Of a stretch of 64,000 bases of DNA, positions 18,357 to 27,157 are shown one piece after another. This DNA comes from QHWT01 sp963755695. GTDB lineage: Bacteria > Acidobacteriota > Vicinamibacteria > Vicinamibacterales > 2-12-FULL-66-21. Below the pieces are notes generated by a model, which was given only the letters and a program-made list of their open reading frames with translations, ran no database searches and was not told where the DNA came from. The stretch is taken from assembly GCA_963755695.1 (NCBI GenBank), contig CAVWLB010000008.1:1240001-1304000 (forward strand). The letters run 5' to 3'. A program made the translations under genes and the position numbers. The first letter of the stretch is position 1, and each line of letters opens with the position of its first letter.

Positions 18357-19574
18357 ATGGCCACCATCCATCCGTTCCGCGCGTTGCGTCCCTCGCGCGA
18401 ACACGCGCCACTGGTTTCTTCTGTTCCCTACGACGTGGTCAGCACCGGCGAAGCGCGCCAGCTCGTGAATGGCAATCCGCTGAGTTTTCTTCACGTCACG
18501 CGATCGGAAATCGATTTGCCACCGGGAACCGATCCCTACGCCGACGAGGTGTATGCGAAGGCCAGGGAGAATTTCGCCACGCTTCGCCGGCAAGCGCCGA
18601 TGCTGCAGGATGACACGCCGTCGCTCTATTTCTACCGGTTGAGAATGGGTGCTCACGAGCAGACCGGCATTGCCGCCTGCTTCTCGGTCGACGAGTACGA
18701 ACAGGACCTGATCAAGAAGCACGAACGCACGCGGCGCGACAAAGAAGACGATCGCACGCGCCACATCATCGAGCTCGGCGCCCAGACGGGCGTCGTCTTT
18801 CTCACGTTCCGGTCGACCGACGAGATCGATCGCTGCGCTCGCGCGGTGACGGCCGACGCGCCACTCTACGATTTCGGGGCGGACGATGGCGTACACCACA
18901 CGGTGTGGAAGGCCGGGGCGGCAGAGGCCGCCACGCTGGTGGACGCTTTCAAGCGCGTCCCCGCGCTCTATATTGCCGATGGCCATCACCGCGCGGCGAG
19001 CGCCGCGCGAGCACGCTCTGAAATGCGCAACCGAGGTGATTCGGCCGACGCGGACTCGTTCATTGCCGTTGCATTTCCGGAAAACCAGATGCAGATCCTT
19101 CCCTACAACCGGACGGTGAAGGATCTTGCCGGCCAGACCCCCGAGCAGCTGCTCGCCGCGCTGGCCGCGCGGCTTCCAATCCGCGACGCTGGTCCTGCAC
19201 CGCGCGGCAAGGGCGAGGTGTCGATGTTCCTGGCCGGGAAATGGTACGGGTTGGATCTGTCGGCCGGCGCGCCGCCAGATCGCTCCCGCGCCAGCGGGCT
19301 GGACGTTGCCCTGCTGCAGCAACACGTGCTCGAACCGTATTTGAAGATCGGCGACGTGCGCACGGACAAGCGGATAGACTTCGTCGGCGGCGCGCGTGGC
19401 ACTGCCGCGCTCGAGACTGCCGTCAACACCGGCAAGGCCGCCGTCGCCTTCGCCATGCATCCGGTGACGATTGACGATCTGATGTCGATCGCGGACGAGG
19501 GAGGCATCATGCCCCCGAAATCGACCTGGTTCGAACCCAAGCTGCGCGATGGGTTGCTGGTGCACCTGATTTGA
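18357..19574 (+). CDS. DUF1015 domain protein
   Basis: A 405-residue protein of the DUF1015 family, spanning its usual full length. Hallmarks are the N-terminal PFRALRPS, VPYDVVS near residue 23, the charged KKHERTRRDKEDDR at 120-133, and IADGHHR at 206-212. The biochemical role of the family was not known to me. The DGHHR motif recalls the nucleotide-binding motif in ParB/sulfiredoxin-fold proteins, which include free-serine kinases. It heads a cluster with serA and serC, so a role in serine metabolism, perhaps handling phosphoserine, is an inference from context. No serB-like phosphatase is present in the window. Confidence 0.88.
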   Translation: MATIHPFRALRPSREHAPLVSSVPYDVVSTGEARQLVNGNPLSFLHVTRSEIDLPPGTDPYADEVYAKARENFATLRRQAPMLQDDTPSLYFYRLRMGAHEQTGIAACFSVDEYEQDLIKKHERTRRDKEDDRTRHIIELGAQTGVVFLTFRSTDEIDRCARAVTADAPLYDFGADDGVHHTVWKAGAAEAATLVDAFKRVPALYIADGHHRAASAARARSEMRNRGDSADADSFIAVAFPENQMQILPYNRTVKDLAGQTPEQLLAALAARLPIRDAGPAPRGKGEVSMFLAGKWYGLDLSAGAPPDRSRASGLDVALLQQHVLEPYLKIGDVRTDKRIDFVGGARGTAALETAVNTGKAAVAFAMHPVTIDDLMSIADEGGIMPPKSTWFEPKLRDGLLVHLI

Positions 19575-19706
19575 ACAATCGAAGCAGTCGAAGGGACTCG
19601 CAAGTATCGAAGGAGCGAGGATAAAAATGGGTCGAAGGATCCTTCGATGAGGCTGATTGAGGCCCCTTCGAGGCTTCGCGAGTCCTTCGACGCTTCGCTT
19701 GAAGTA
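19575..19706. repeat. Degenerate 'tcgaag/cttcga' tract with inverted halves
   Basis: The first half carries TCGAAG words (for example AGTCGAAGGGACTCGC) and the second half the complement (CTTCGAGGCTTCGCGAGTCC). This gives the potential for an imperfect long hairpin between the DUF1015 and serA genes. A GGATCCTTCGA centre lies near 19638. Confidence 0.65.
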
Positions 19707-19711
19707 GACAC

Positions 19712-20962
19712 ATGAAAGTACTCGTCGCAGACAAATTCGAGAAGAGCGGAATCGATGGATTGAAGGCTGCGGGCTGCGCCGTCGTCTACGAGCCGGATCT
19801 GGCGGTCGATTCGCTGACACAGGCAATCGCGGCGAGCGGAGCAGACGTCCTGGTCGTTCGCGGCACCAAGGTCACGGCACCGATGCTGGACGCCGGCCAT
19901 CTCTCGCTGATCGTCCGTGCCGGCGCGGGATACAACACGATCGACGTGGCGGCCGCGTCCAGTCGGGGGATCTACGTTTCCAATTGTCCGGGCAAGAATG
20001 CGATTGCGGTCGCGGAACTGGCTTTCGCCCTGATTCTGGCCCTCGATCGCCGGATTCCTGACAATGTTGCGGAACTTCGCGCCGGAACCTGGAACAAGAA
20101 GGAGTACTCGAAGGCGCAAGGCCTGTACGGCCTGACGCTCGGTCTCCTGGGGGTCGGCAGTATCGGCCGCGAGATGATTCGACGTGCGGCTGGTTTTGGC
20201 ATGAACGTCGTGACCTGGAGCCGCCGCTTCGACGGCGAGCGGCGGCCGATCTCGGATATCGAAGCGCGCGAGCTGGGCATCGAGGCGGTAATGCGCGCGA
20301 TCAGCATCGAACTGGCGCCGATGCCGGCCGATGTCGCCTCGCGTGCCGATGTGCTCAGCGTGCATGTCGCGCTGGCGCTCGAAACCAAGGGGCTGGTCAA
20401 TGCGGCGCTCCTCGCCAGGCTCAAACCGGGATCGATGTTCATCAACACGGCGCGTGGCGAAGTGGTCGACTACCAGGCGCTCGCCGCCGCGGTGAAGGAG
20501 CGCAACCTGCGCGTCGGCCTTGACGTTTACGCGAACGAGCCCGCCAGCGCTACCGCTCTCTTCCGGGACGACCTGGTCGCGCTGCCGGGGGTCTACGGCA
20601 CCCACCATATCGGCGCGTCAACCAATCAGGCGCAGGAGGCGATTGCTGCGGAAACCGTTCGCATCATCCGGAGCTACAAGGAAACCGGTCACGTGCCGAA
20701 CGTGGTCAATCTTGCGCGCCGCACGCCAGCCACCCACATGCTCGTCGTCCGCCACCGCGATCGACCCGGCGTGCTGGCGCACGTCTTCAGTCATCTCCGC
20801 CAGGCAAACCTGAACGTGCAGGAGACCGAGAACATCGTCTTCGAGGGAGCGGAGGCAGCGGTGGCCCGGATCAATCTCGACGGGGAACCGCCTGCACCGC
20901 TGTGCGATACGATCAAGCGTGGCAACCCGGACGTGCTCGATCTGCACCTCGTGAAATTGTAG
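19712..20962 (+). CDS. serA: D-3-phosphoglycerate dehydrogenase
   Basis: A 416-residue enzyme for the first step of serine synthesis, oxidising 3-phosphoglycerate to 3-phosphohydroxypyruvate with NAD. The Rossmann motif GVGSIG is at 147-152. The D-isomer dehydrogenase catalytic residues are visible: R in INTARGEVV, E in DVYANEP and H in YGTHHIGAS. An ACT domain fills the last 75 residues (THMLVVRHRDRPGVLAHVF), which in this family senses serine. Length fits the short form without the intervening domain. It is followed by serC after about 80 bases on the same strand. Confidence 0.93.
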   Translation: MKVLVADKFEKSGIDGLKAAGCAVVYEPDLAVDSLTQAIAASGADVLVVRGTKVTAPMLDAGHLSLIVRAGAGYNTIDVAAASSRGIYVSNCPGKNAIAVAELAFALILALDRRIPDNVAELRAGTWNKKEYSKAQGLYGLTLGLLGVGSIGREMIRRAAGFGMNVVTWSRRFDGERRPISDIEARELGIEAVMRAISIELAPMPADVASRADVLSVHVALALETKGLVNAALLARLKPGSMFINTARGEVVDYQALAAAVKERNLRVGLDVYANEPASATALFRDDLVALPGVYGTHHIGASTNQAQEAIAAETVRIIRSYKETGHVPNVVNLARRTPATHMLVVRHRDRPGVLAHVFSHLRQANLNVQETENIVFEGAEAAVARINLDGEPPAPLCDTIKRGNPDVLDLHLVKL

Positions 20963-21043
20963 GAGCCGGAAGCTGGAACGATCGGTGATCGACGCCAATC
21001 GATCCTGCTTCCGATATTTGACTCTTCATCGCAAGAAGGACAT

Positions 21044-22138
21044 ATGCCAACCACAACCGCCCGCATTCTCAATTTTTCCGCCGGACCCGCTGTGCTGCCC
21101 GTCGAAGTGCTCGAAGAAGCGCAGCAGAATCTTCTTTCCTACCCCGGCGTCGGGATGTCGATTCTCGAGATCAGTCACCGCTCGAAGACGTTCGACGAGA
21201 TCATCCAGGGCTGCGAAGCGGACATGCGCGCGCTGGCGAACATTCCCTCGAACTACAAGGTGCTCTTCCTGCAGGGGGGCGCGAGCCTGCAGTTTTCGAT
21301 GGTGCCGATGAACCTGCTGCCTGCCGGCGCGTCGGCCGACTACATCCTCACGGGTGCGTGGTCGCAAAAGGCGGCGAAGGAAGCGAAACGCATTGGCGGC
21401 GTCAAGATCGCGGCAACAACCGAAGGCGAGAACTTCACGCGGGTGCCGAAGCAAAGCGAGCTGAAGCTCGATCCCAATGCCGCATTCGTGCACATGACGT
21501 CGAACAATACGATCTTTGGTACCGAATGGCAGTATCTGCCGGACGTTGGAAATGTGCCGCTCGTGTCAGACACTTCGTCCGACATCTTCAGCGGGCCGAT
21601 CGAGGTTTCAAAGCACGCCCTGATTTATGCAGGCGCGCAGAAGAATCTCGCCCCGGCCGGCGTCACCATCGTGATCATCCGCGAAGACCTGTTGCAGCGC
21701 TCTCCGGCTTCGCTTCCGACGATGTTGAACTATACGGTGCATGCAGAGAACCAGTCGCTGTACAACACGCCGCCGGTGTTCGCGATCTACATCATGCGGC
21801 TGGTGATGGCCTGGCTGCTCAAGCAGGGCGGGCTGGCCGCCATCGACAAGGTGAACCGGCGCAAGGCGGACAAGCTCTACGCGGAGATCGATCGCACGGG
21901 TTACTACCGCGGGCACGCGCAGAAGGACAGCCGCTCGCGCATGAACGTCACGTTCCGTCTGCCAAGCGAGGACCTCGAGAAGAAATTCGCGAAGGAAGCC
22001 ACGGCCGCCGGCCTCGACGGACTGAAGGGGCACCGTTCGGTCGGAGGAATGCGCGCCTCCATCTATAACGCGTTTCCGGAATCGGGAATCGAGGCGCTGG
22101 TCGAGTTCATGAAGGACTTCGAGCGCCGGAACGGCTAG
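21044..22138 (+). CDS. serC: Phosphoserine aminotransferase
   Basis: A 364-residue class V PLP enzyme, which makes O-phosphoserine from 3-phosphohydroxypyruvate and glutamate. It starts FSAGPAVLPVEVL, the standard SerC opening, has FLQGGASLQF for phosphate binding, and carries the Schiff-base lysine K200 in YAGAQKNLAPAG. The C-terminal GHRSVGGMRASIYNAFP is also typical. The ATG at 21044 has a strong AAGGA ribosome site four bases ahead. It follows serA directly and completes two of the three serine-pathway steps in this cluster. Confidence 0.96.
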   Translation: MPTTTARILNFSAGPAVLPVEVLEEAQQNLLSYPGVGMSILEISHRSKTFDEIIQGCEADMRALANIPSNYKVLFLQGGASLQFSMVPMNLLPAGASADYILTGAWSQKAAKEAKRIGGVKIAATTEGENFTRVPKQSELKLDPNAAFVHMTSNNTIFGTEWQYLPDVGNVPLVSDTSSDIFSGPIEVSKHALIYAGAQKNLAPAGVTIVIIREDLLQRSPASLPTMLNYTVHAENQSLYNTPPVFAIYIMRLVMAWLLKQGGLAAIDKVNRRKADKLYAEIDRTGYYRGHAQKDSRSRMNVTFRLPSEDLEKKFAKEATAAGLDGLKGHRSVGGMRASIYNAFPESGIEALVEFMKDFERRNG

Positions 22139-22181
22139 GGCAAACCCTTCCAGGGACGTGGGTTAGCCGCGTACAGAAGTG

Positions 22182-22210
22182 TTACAAACGCGGCCGGCCG
22201 GACCTGTTAT
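22182..22210 (+). promoter_or_regulatory. Possible sigma-70 promoter of the desaturase gene
   Basis: TTACAA (22182-22187) and TGTTAT (22205-22210) are separated by exactly 17 bases. The expected start near 22217 would leave a leader of about 30 bases before the TTG at 22246. This supports that TTG over an in-frame upstream TTG at 22213, which would lie before transcription begins. Confidence 0.4.
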
Positions 22211-22245
22211 TTTTGTCGTCTGTTTCCCCGTTTTCAGGAGCAACG

Positions 22246-23109
22246 TTGACGACACTTCGCGCAGCAGTCCGGACCGCTTATTCACTGACAACTCTCAATT
22301 GGATAACCGCGGCGTTCATGGTGGCCTTCCACGTGCTCGCCATCGCGGCATTCTGGTGGTTCTCCTGGACGAACCTGGCCGTCGCGATTGCGCTGCACTG
22401 GCTGGCCGTGGGTTTCGGCATCAGCCTCGGCTACCATCGACTGCACACCCATCGCGGTTTCAAGACTTCCAAGCCGTTCGAGTATTTCCTCGCGCTGTGC
22501 GGCACGCTGACGCTCGAAGGCGGGCCGATTTTCTGGGTGGCGACGCATCGGCAGCATCACCAGCTGTCGGATATAGATGGCGACCCGCACAGCCCGCGCG
22601 ACGGCGGCTTCTGGGCGCACATGGGCTGGATTCTGTTCGGCGACTCGCATCACAACAACACCGCGCTGATGGCGAAGTATGCGCCCGACCTCGGCCGCGA
22701 GCCGTTCTATCGCGCACTCAACACCTATCACTACGTGCCGCTGACGGTGCTCGGGCTGATCCTCCTCGCGGTTGGCGGCTGGCCGCTGGTCTTGTGGGGC
22801 GTTTTCCTGCGCGTCGTGTTCGGGCTTCACGCCACCTGGCTCGTGAACTCCGCGACGCACATGTGGGGCTCGCGCCGCTTCGAGACACGTGACGACTCGC
22901 GCAACAGCTGGTGGGTGGCGCTGCTGACGTTTGGCGAGGGCTGGCACAACAATCACCACGCGCATCCGGTGTCCGCCCGGCACGGCCTGGAGTGGTACGA
23001 GTTCGATATCAGCTGGATCACGCTGAAGATGTTCAACGCGATCGGTTTGGTCTCGGATCTCAGGGTCGCGAGGATCCGGCAGCCGCTGCCAGTCGAAGAA
23101 GCGGCGTAA
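22246..23109 (+). CDS. Fatty acid (acyl-CoA) desaturase
   Basis: A 287-residue membrane di-iron desaturase. The three histidine boxes are complete: HRLHTH (HX4H), HRQHH (HX2HH) and HNNHH, with the extra conserved HSPRDGGFWAHMGW. Hydrophobic segments lie between the boxes as in delta-9 acyl-CoA desaturases, so it likely inserts a double bond in saturated fatty acyl chains to adjust membrane fluidity. The start is a TTG at 22246 with AGGAG five bases upstream. It is a single gene, with its own probable promoter and a terminator-containing repeat behind it. Confidence 0.93.
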   Translation: MTTLRAAVRTAYSLTTLNWITAAFMVAFHVLAIAAFWWFSWTNLAVAIALHWLAVGFGISLGYHRLHTHRGFKTSKPFEYFLALCGTLTLEGGPIFWVATHRQHHQLSDIDGDPHSPRDGGFWAHMGWILFGDSHHNNTALMAKYAPDLGREPFYRALNTYHYVPLTVLGLILLAVGGWPLVLWGVFLRVVFGLHATWLVNSATHMWGSRRFETRDDSRNSWWVALLTFGEGWHNNHHAHPVSARHGLEWYEFDISWITLKMFNAIGLVSDLRVARIRQPLPVEEAA

Positions 23110-23117
23110 ATTCCAGG

Positions 23118-23252
23118 GCCGAAGACAGAAGGCAGAAGGCAGGAGACAGAAAGGGTGGCGCTCACCGGCGCTGCCTTTTTGATGTACTTCCTTCCGCTGC
23201 ATTCTGTCTCCTGTCTCCTGCCTCCTGCCTCCTGTCTTCTGTCCTTCAGTTC
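23118..23252. repeat. 'gaagacagaaggcagg' inverted repeat enclosing a terminator-like hairpin
   Basis: A purine-rich left arm (23121-23152) is matched by its near-complement (23201-23247) at about 90% over 30 bases, enclosing a GC stem. The left-arm words and core recur at 50183-50264 downstream of another gene, but without the right arm. This looks like a composite terminator element built from repeat words. Confidence 0.8.
23151..23180 (+). terminator. Probable rho-independent terminator after the desaturase
   Basis: AAGGGTGGCGC, a short loop and GGCGCTGCC followed by TTTTT make an imperfect stem with a T-run, 40 bases after the desaturase stop. The core is similar to the clear terminator at 50231-50264. 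Confidence 0.55.
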
Positions 23253-23288
23253 AGCTATCATCGCGACCGCTTGCGCTGAGCCACGGCC

Positions 23289-23885
23289 ATGACCCACGAC
23301 ACGATCTTTCGCGTCGTCCTGATTGTCGTGGTGGCCATCGTCCTGCCGGTTGGCCTCTATCACCGGATCAAGTCCGAGGCCACGCGGGAGAAGCTCGATC
23401 GCCGCCAGGAGGGAGTGTTCATCCTGGCGACGCTCCGTCCGATTGGCATCCTGTTGCTGTTGAGCGTGATCTCCTACATGGTCAATCCACGCTTGATGGC
23501 GTGGTCGTCGCTTTCCCTGCCTCCGTGGCTGCGCTGGCTCGGCGCCGTCATCGCCTTCGGTGCGGCCGGACTCCTGACGTGGACGTTTCGGTCGATCGGC
23601 ACGAACATCACCGATACCGTCGTCACCCGCCACCACCACGTGCTGGTCACACACGGCCCGTATCAATGGGTACGCCATCCGTTCTACGGTTGCGTTGGGC
23701 TGTTCGTGCTCGGCATTGGGGTCATGGCGGCCAACTGGTTCATCCTGCTCGCCGGAGCCGTACTGTGCTCGTTGTTCGTCGTCCGGACGCGCAAGGAGGA
23801 GGAGAATCTGGTGGCCCGGTTCGGCGACGACTATCGCGGCTACATGGAGCGTACCGGTCGCTTCTTTCCGCGCCGGCGATCGTAG
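23289..23885 (+). CDS. Isoprenylcysteine methyltransferase-like membrane protein
   Basis: A 198-residue integral membrane protein with four to five hydrophobic helices (VVLIVVVAIVLPVGL, LRPIGILLLLSVISYMV, and others). The C-terminal half has LVTHGPYQWVRHPFYG and RTRKEEENLVARFGDDYRGY, the SAM-binding signature of the ICMT/phospholipid methyltransferase (PEMT) superfamily. The substrate in bacteria is usually unknown, with lipids or isoprenoids most likely. It starts just after the terminator and repeat, so it should have its own promoter. Confidence 0.87.
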   Translation: MTHDTIFRVVLIVVVAIVLPVGLYHRIKSEATREKLDRRQEGVFILATLRPIGILLLLSVISYMVNPRLMAWSSLSLPPWLRWLGAVIAFGAAGLLTWTFRSIGTNITDTVVTRHHHVLVTHGPYQWVRHPFYGCVGLFVLGIGVMAANWFILLAGAVLCSLFVVRTRKEEENLVARFGDDYRGYMERTGRFFPRRRS

Positions 23886-23971
23886 ATGCTTTGCCCGGCT
23901 GATCCACATGTTTGGCGTGGGCTGCCGAGTCTGCTGTTCGCGCGGGCGGCAGGCTCCGGTATCCTTGAGAA

Positions 23972-24880
23972 ATGATCAGCGGCCGCCGCCGATCCGTCAT
24001 CTTCTTCAGCGTCCTCGGAATCTGTCTGGTCGCGCTTGCGACGACGCTCAACGTGAGCTGGGTGGTCCTCTACTGGCGCGAGGGCGTCCTGTGGCTTCTT
24101 GGCGTCATCTTCTTCGTTCTGATGACCGCCGGCATTGTCCTCAATACCATCTTTCTGGTCCGCGAAATCCGGCGCAACGAGCAGCACGACTCCTTCATCA
24201 ACGCCGTCACCCACGAATTGAAGACCCCGGTGGCTTCGATCCGCTTGTATCTGCAGACGCTGCAGTCGCGCGAGCTCGACGAGGTGAAGCGCCACGAATT
24301 CTATCGGATCATGCTCGAAGACAGCGATCGACTGCTGCACACGATCGACCAGGTGTTGAGGGCAGGGGCGACGGGTTCGCGACTCCGGCGCAGCGCGCGC
24401 GTGCGACTCGACCTGAGCGAGGTCGCCCGTGAATGCGTCGAGCTGGCGCAGACCCGGTTCCATCTCGAGCCCGGCGCGCTCCAGTATGTGGACCGCACAT
24501 CGGCGCGCCCGATCGTGCTCGGGGACGGCGACGAGTTGAAGGCGGCCGTCTGGAACCTGATCGACAACGCGGTGAAATACTCCACGGGCGCGATAAACGT
24601 GCGCGTCGAGCTCGAAGAGCTCGACAACCAGCGCCTGGCGATCCGCGTGACCGATCATGGGCTCGGCATCTCACCGGCGGAACTGAAACGAATCTTCCGT
24701 CGCTTCTACCGGATTCCAACCGGAGTTGCGGTGCGCGCCAAGGGCAGCGGTCTCGGCCTTTTCATCGTCCGATCGGTGGCGCGCAAGCACGGCGGCCGCG
24801 CCTTTGCCGAGAGTGCCGGAACCGGTCAGGGCAGCACCTTCACCCTGCAGCTTCCTGCAGCACCACCGGTTTCCGCTTGA
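23972..24880 (+). CDS. Sensor histidine kinase
   Basis: A 302-residue kinase with two membrane helices (IFFSVLGICLVALATTLNV and GVIFFVLMTAGIVLNTIFLV) and a very short periplasmic loop between them. The HisKA phosphoacceptor is H81 in NAVTHELKTPVASI. The ATP-binding domain has N-box LIDNAVKYS, G1 TDHGLGIS and G2 GSGLGLFIVRS. The almost absent sensor loop suggests membrane or partner-protein sensing. A response regulator follows 20 bases downstream, so the two form a two-component system. Confidence 0.94.
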   Translation: MISGRRRSVIFFSVLGICLVALATTLNVSWVVLYWREGVLWLLGVIFFVLMTAGIVLNTIFLVREIRRNEQHDSFINAVTHELKTPVASIRLYLQTLQSRELDEVKRHEFYRIMLEDSDRLLHTIDQVLRAGATGSRLRRSARVRLDLSEVARECVELAQTRFHLEPGALQYVDRTSARPIVLGDGDELKAAVWNLIDNAVKYSTGAINVRVELEELDNQRLAIRVTDHGLGISPAELKRIFRRFYRIPTGVAVRAKGSGLGLFIVRSVARKHGGRAFAESAGTGQGSTFTLQLPAAPPVSA

Positions 24881-24900
24881 GAAGCAGGAGCAACTTTTCG

Positions 24901-25602
24901 ATGCCGCAGCGCGTTCTGATCGTGGAAGACGAGCAGCACCTCGCCGAAGGGCTCCGCTTCAACCTCGAGGCGGAAGGCTTCGATGCGGACGTCATCGATA
25001 CCGGCGATGGCGCGCTCGAGCGGCTCCTCGACTCCACGTCACATTACGATCTCGTGGTACTCGACGTGATGCTACCGGGCAAGGACGGGTTTACCGTGGT
25101 CGCGGAACTGCGACAGCACCGTCAGTTCGTTCCGGTTCTGATGCTGACCGCACGCGGTCGTCCCGAAGACGTGCTCAACGGATTCGCCGCCGGGGCCGAC
25201 GACTACCTGCCAAAGCCCACGGAGCTCGCGATTCTCTTGGCGCGCATTGGCGGCCTGCTTCGGCGCAGCTCGTGGTCCAGGCACCAGAACAAGCACGATC
25301 GCTACACCTTCGCGGGTCGCACGATCGATTTCGACAAGCTGGAGCTCTCGGTTGGCGATCGCACGATGCAGCTGACGCTGATGGAAGCCAATCTGCTGCG
25401 GTTCCTGATCGAGCACGAGGGAAAGGCGATCTCGCGCAAGACCATGTTGGAGCACGTGTGGGGATTGCGGGAGGACACCGACACGCGCGCGATCGACAAT
25501 TTCATCGTGCGCTTGCGGCGGTATATCGAAAAGGAACCCGCGCGGCCGAAGCACCTTCTGACCGTGCGCGGCGTCGGCTACCGGTTTGTCGCCGAGCCTT
25601 GA
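24901..25602 (+). CDS. OmpR/PhoB-type response regulator
   Basis: A 233-residue regulator from ATG 24901. The receiver has D10/E11 acid pocket residues, phosphoacceptor D55 in VVLDVMLPG, T83 in MLTARG and the lysine in DYLPKPTE. The C-terminal winged-helix DNA-binding domain reads LTLMEANLLRFLIEHEGKA to VRGVGYRFVAEP. It should act as a transcription factor switched by the kinase immediately upstream. Target genes cannot be told from the window. A GGAG-type site precedes the ATG. Confidence 0.95.
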   Translation: MPQRVLIVEDEQHLAEGLRFNLEAEGFDADVIDTGDGALERLLDSTSHYDLVVLDVMLPGKDGFTVVAELRQHRQFVPVLMLTARGRPEDVLNGFAAGADDYLPKPTELAILLARIGGLLRRSSWSRHQNKHDRYTFAGRTIDFDKLELSVGDRTMQLTLMEANLLRFLIEHEGKAISRKTMLEHVWGLREDTDTRAIDNFIVRLRRYIEKEPARPKHLLTVRGVGYRFVAEP

Positions 25603-25605
25603 CGA

Positions 25606-25721
25606 AGGCTTATGGCTCAGGGCTCAAGGCTCAGGGTGGCTCATGGGCCCCAAGAACGGCCCAGGTCCTAAGCCGGCAGTTGCCAGAGCCCGACGTGAGC
25701 CATGAATCGTGAGCCGTGAGC
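25606..25721. repeat. Degenerate 'ggctcaaggctca' repeat
   Basis: Between the convergent response regulator and pcnB genes lie variants of GGCTCAAGGCTCAGGGTGGC and GTGAGCCATGAATCGTGAGCC. The family is the same as at 1187-1293 and 38400-38521. The right half contains the complement of words in the left half, so it can fold back weakly. Confidence 0.7.
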
Positions 25722-27064
25722 CTACTCGCGCGGCACGGCTGGTGGTGAACGGCGTCCGCGCCGCCGCCGCCGTCGTCGGCGCGGCGGTGGGAAGGTGCCG
25801 GCCTCTTCGTCCCGTGGCGTAACGGTGGTATCGCGTTGCAGCGATCGCCAGTGATGCACCGCTTCGGGGCGACCGCCGTGAATCTCCAGCCAGACCAGCG
25901 CTTCGTTCAAGACATGACGATGGAGCAAGGCGCGCTGCGCCCTGAAGGGCGCGTTGAGATCGAGCAGCCGGGATTGGACCACGAGTAGCTGGTGCAGGCG
26001 CTCGACGTCGCGCCGCGGCATCTGTAGCATGCCGAGTTCGACGCGCCGCTCGAGCGGATCGGCTGAGAAACGCTCGCGACGGCCGGCGAGGCCAAGCGGC
26101 ACCAACAGGGTGCCGGCGAGGACCGCGTTTGTCAGTGTGTCGGGCGCGGCGTCGAACCGCTGGCGGTAGCGATCGATCCGCGCCACCGACTCCCAAAGTG
26201 CATCCGGCGCCTCATCGAGCTCCGGCGTGATGGCCCGCAGCAGCTTGGTCTGCTTCAGCATCCGCAGACTTCTTTCAGCGGACCCGGATCGCAGGATCTT
26301 GAAGAACTCCTCGAGCATCCGCGCCGGCGCGGCCCTGCCGATCTCGTGCCGATACGTCTCGATGGCCTCGAGGATCGGATCATCGATCTCGAAGTCGAGG
26401 CGCGCGGCAAGAACCACCGCGCGCAGCATGCGGACGGGATCCTCGAGAAACCGGACGGCGGGATCGCCAATCGAACGGATCACCTTTGCGTTGAGATCCT
26501 CGAGGCCGTTCACATAGTCGATAACCGAGAACGAACCGATGTCGTAGAACAGGGCGTTGATGGTGAAGTCGCGGCGAAAGGCGTCTTCCTCTGGCGTGCC
26601 AAACGTATTGTCGCGATGAATCAGACGGTCGTGGGCTCGCACCTTGGCCAGGTGGGTCGCTTCCGCCTGGGTTTGCTCGAGCAGCGAGTTACCGGGCTCG
26701 GCTCGGGTACCGCTTCAATCGCTTCGTCTACTTCGGGCGGGAGCTCCGCCGTGTCCACCTGCCGCCGGAAGGTCGCGACCTCGATCGTCTTCGGCCCGAA
26801 CTTCACGTGCGCGAGGCGAAACCGGCGGCCGATGATCCAACAGTTGCGAAAGAGCTTCTTGACTTGATGCGGATGCGCCGAGGTCCCGATGTCGAAATCC
26901 TTGGGCCGGCGGCCGAGGAGCAAGTCCCGGACGCTGCCGCCGACGAGGTAGGCCGTGTAATTGTGCTCGTGGAGCCGGTAGAGAACCTTGAGCGCATCGG
27001 CATCGATCTCGCGTCGTGAGATCGAGTGTGCGGCTCGGGGTACGATGGTCGGCTCTACCATCAT
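25722..27064 (-). CDS. pcnB: Poly(A) polymerase / class II nucleotidyltransferase (frameshifted)
   Basis: Reconstructed at about 447 residues. The N-terminal part has YLVGGSVRDLLLGRRPKDFD with its metal-binding aspartates, and GRRFRLAHVKFGPKTIEVAT, a form typical of PcnB rather than CCA-adding enzymes. The frame breaks near 26700: one missing base after VPEP restores EPGNSLLEQTQAEATHLAKV and the rest of the protein, including FRRDFTINALFYDIG and RFLEDPVRMLRAV. The C-terminus is a basic tail with eight consecutive arginines, as in PcnB. The enzyme adds poly(A) to RNA 3' ends to promote decay. An ATG at 27064 follows a good -10 box so closely that the transcript may be leaderless. Confidence 0.85.
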
Positions 27065-27069
27065 TGGCG

Positions 27070-27075
27070 ATTATA
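27070..27075 (-). promoter_or_regulatory. -10 box of pcnB
   Basis: On the minus strand a perfect TATAAT sits only five bases before the tandem ATGATG start of pcnB. The transcript would start at or just before the start codon. No clear -35 hexamer was found 16-18 bases upstream. Confidence 0.4.
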
Positions 27076-27157
27076 ACATCAGGGTCGGGTGAACACGTGT
27101 TAAGTGACGGCAGCGTAGTGGGTTAGGGCAGGCTCAGCGGTGTGCTACCATCCCTCC

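Noticed and set aside
18246..19826. Long minus-strand frame opposite the DUF1015 gene
   Set aside because: The residue pattern is a mirror of the DUF1015 gene and no domain is visible.
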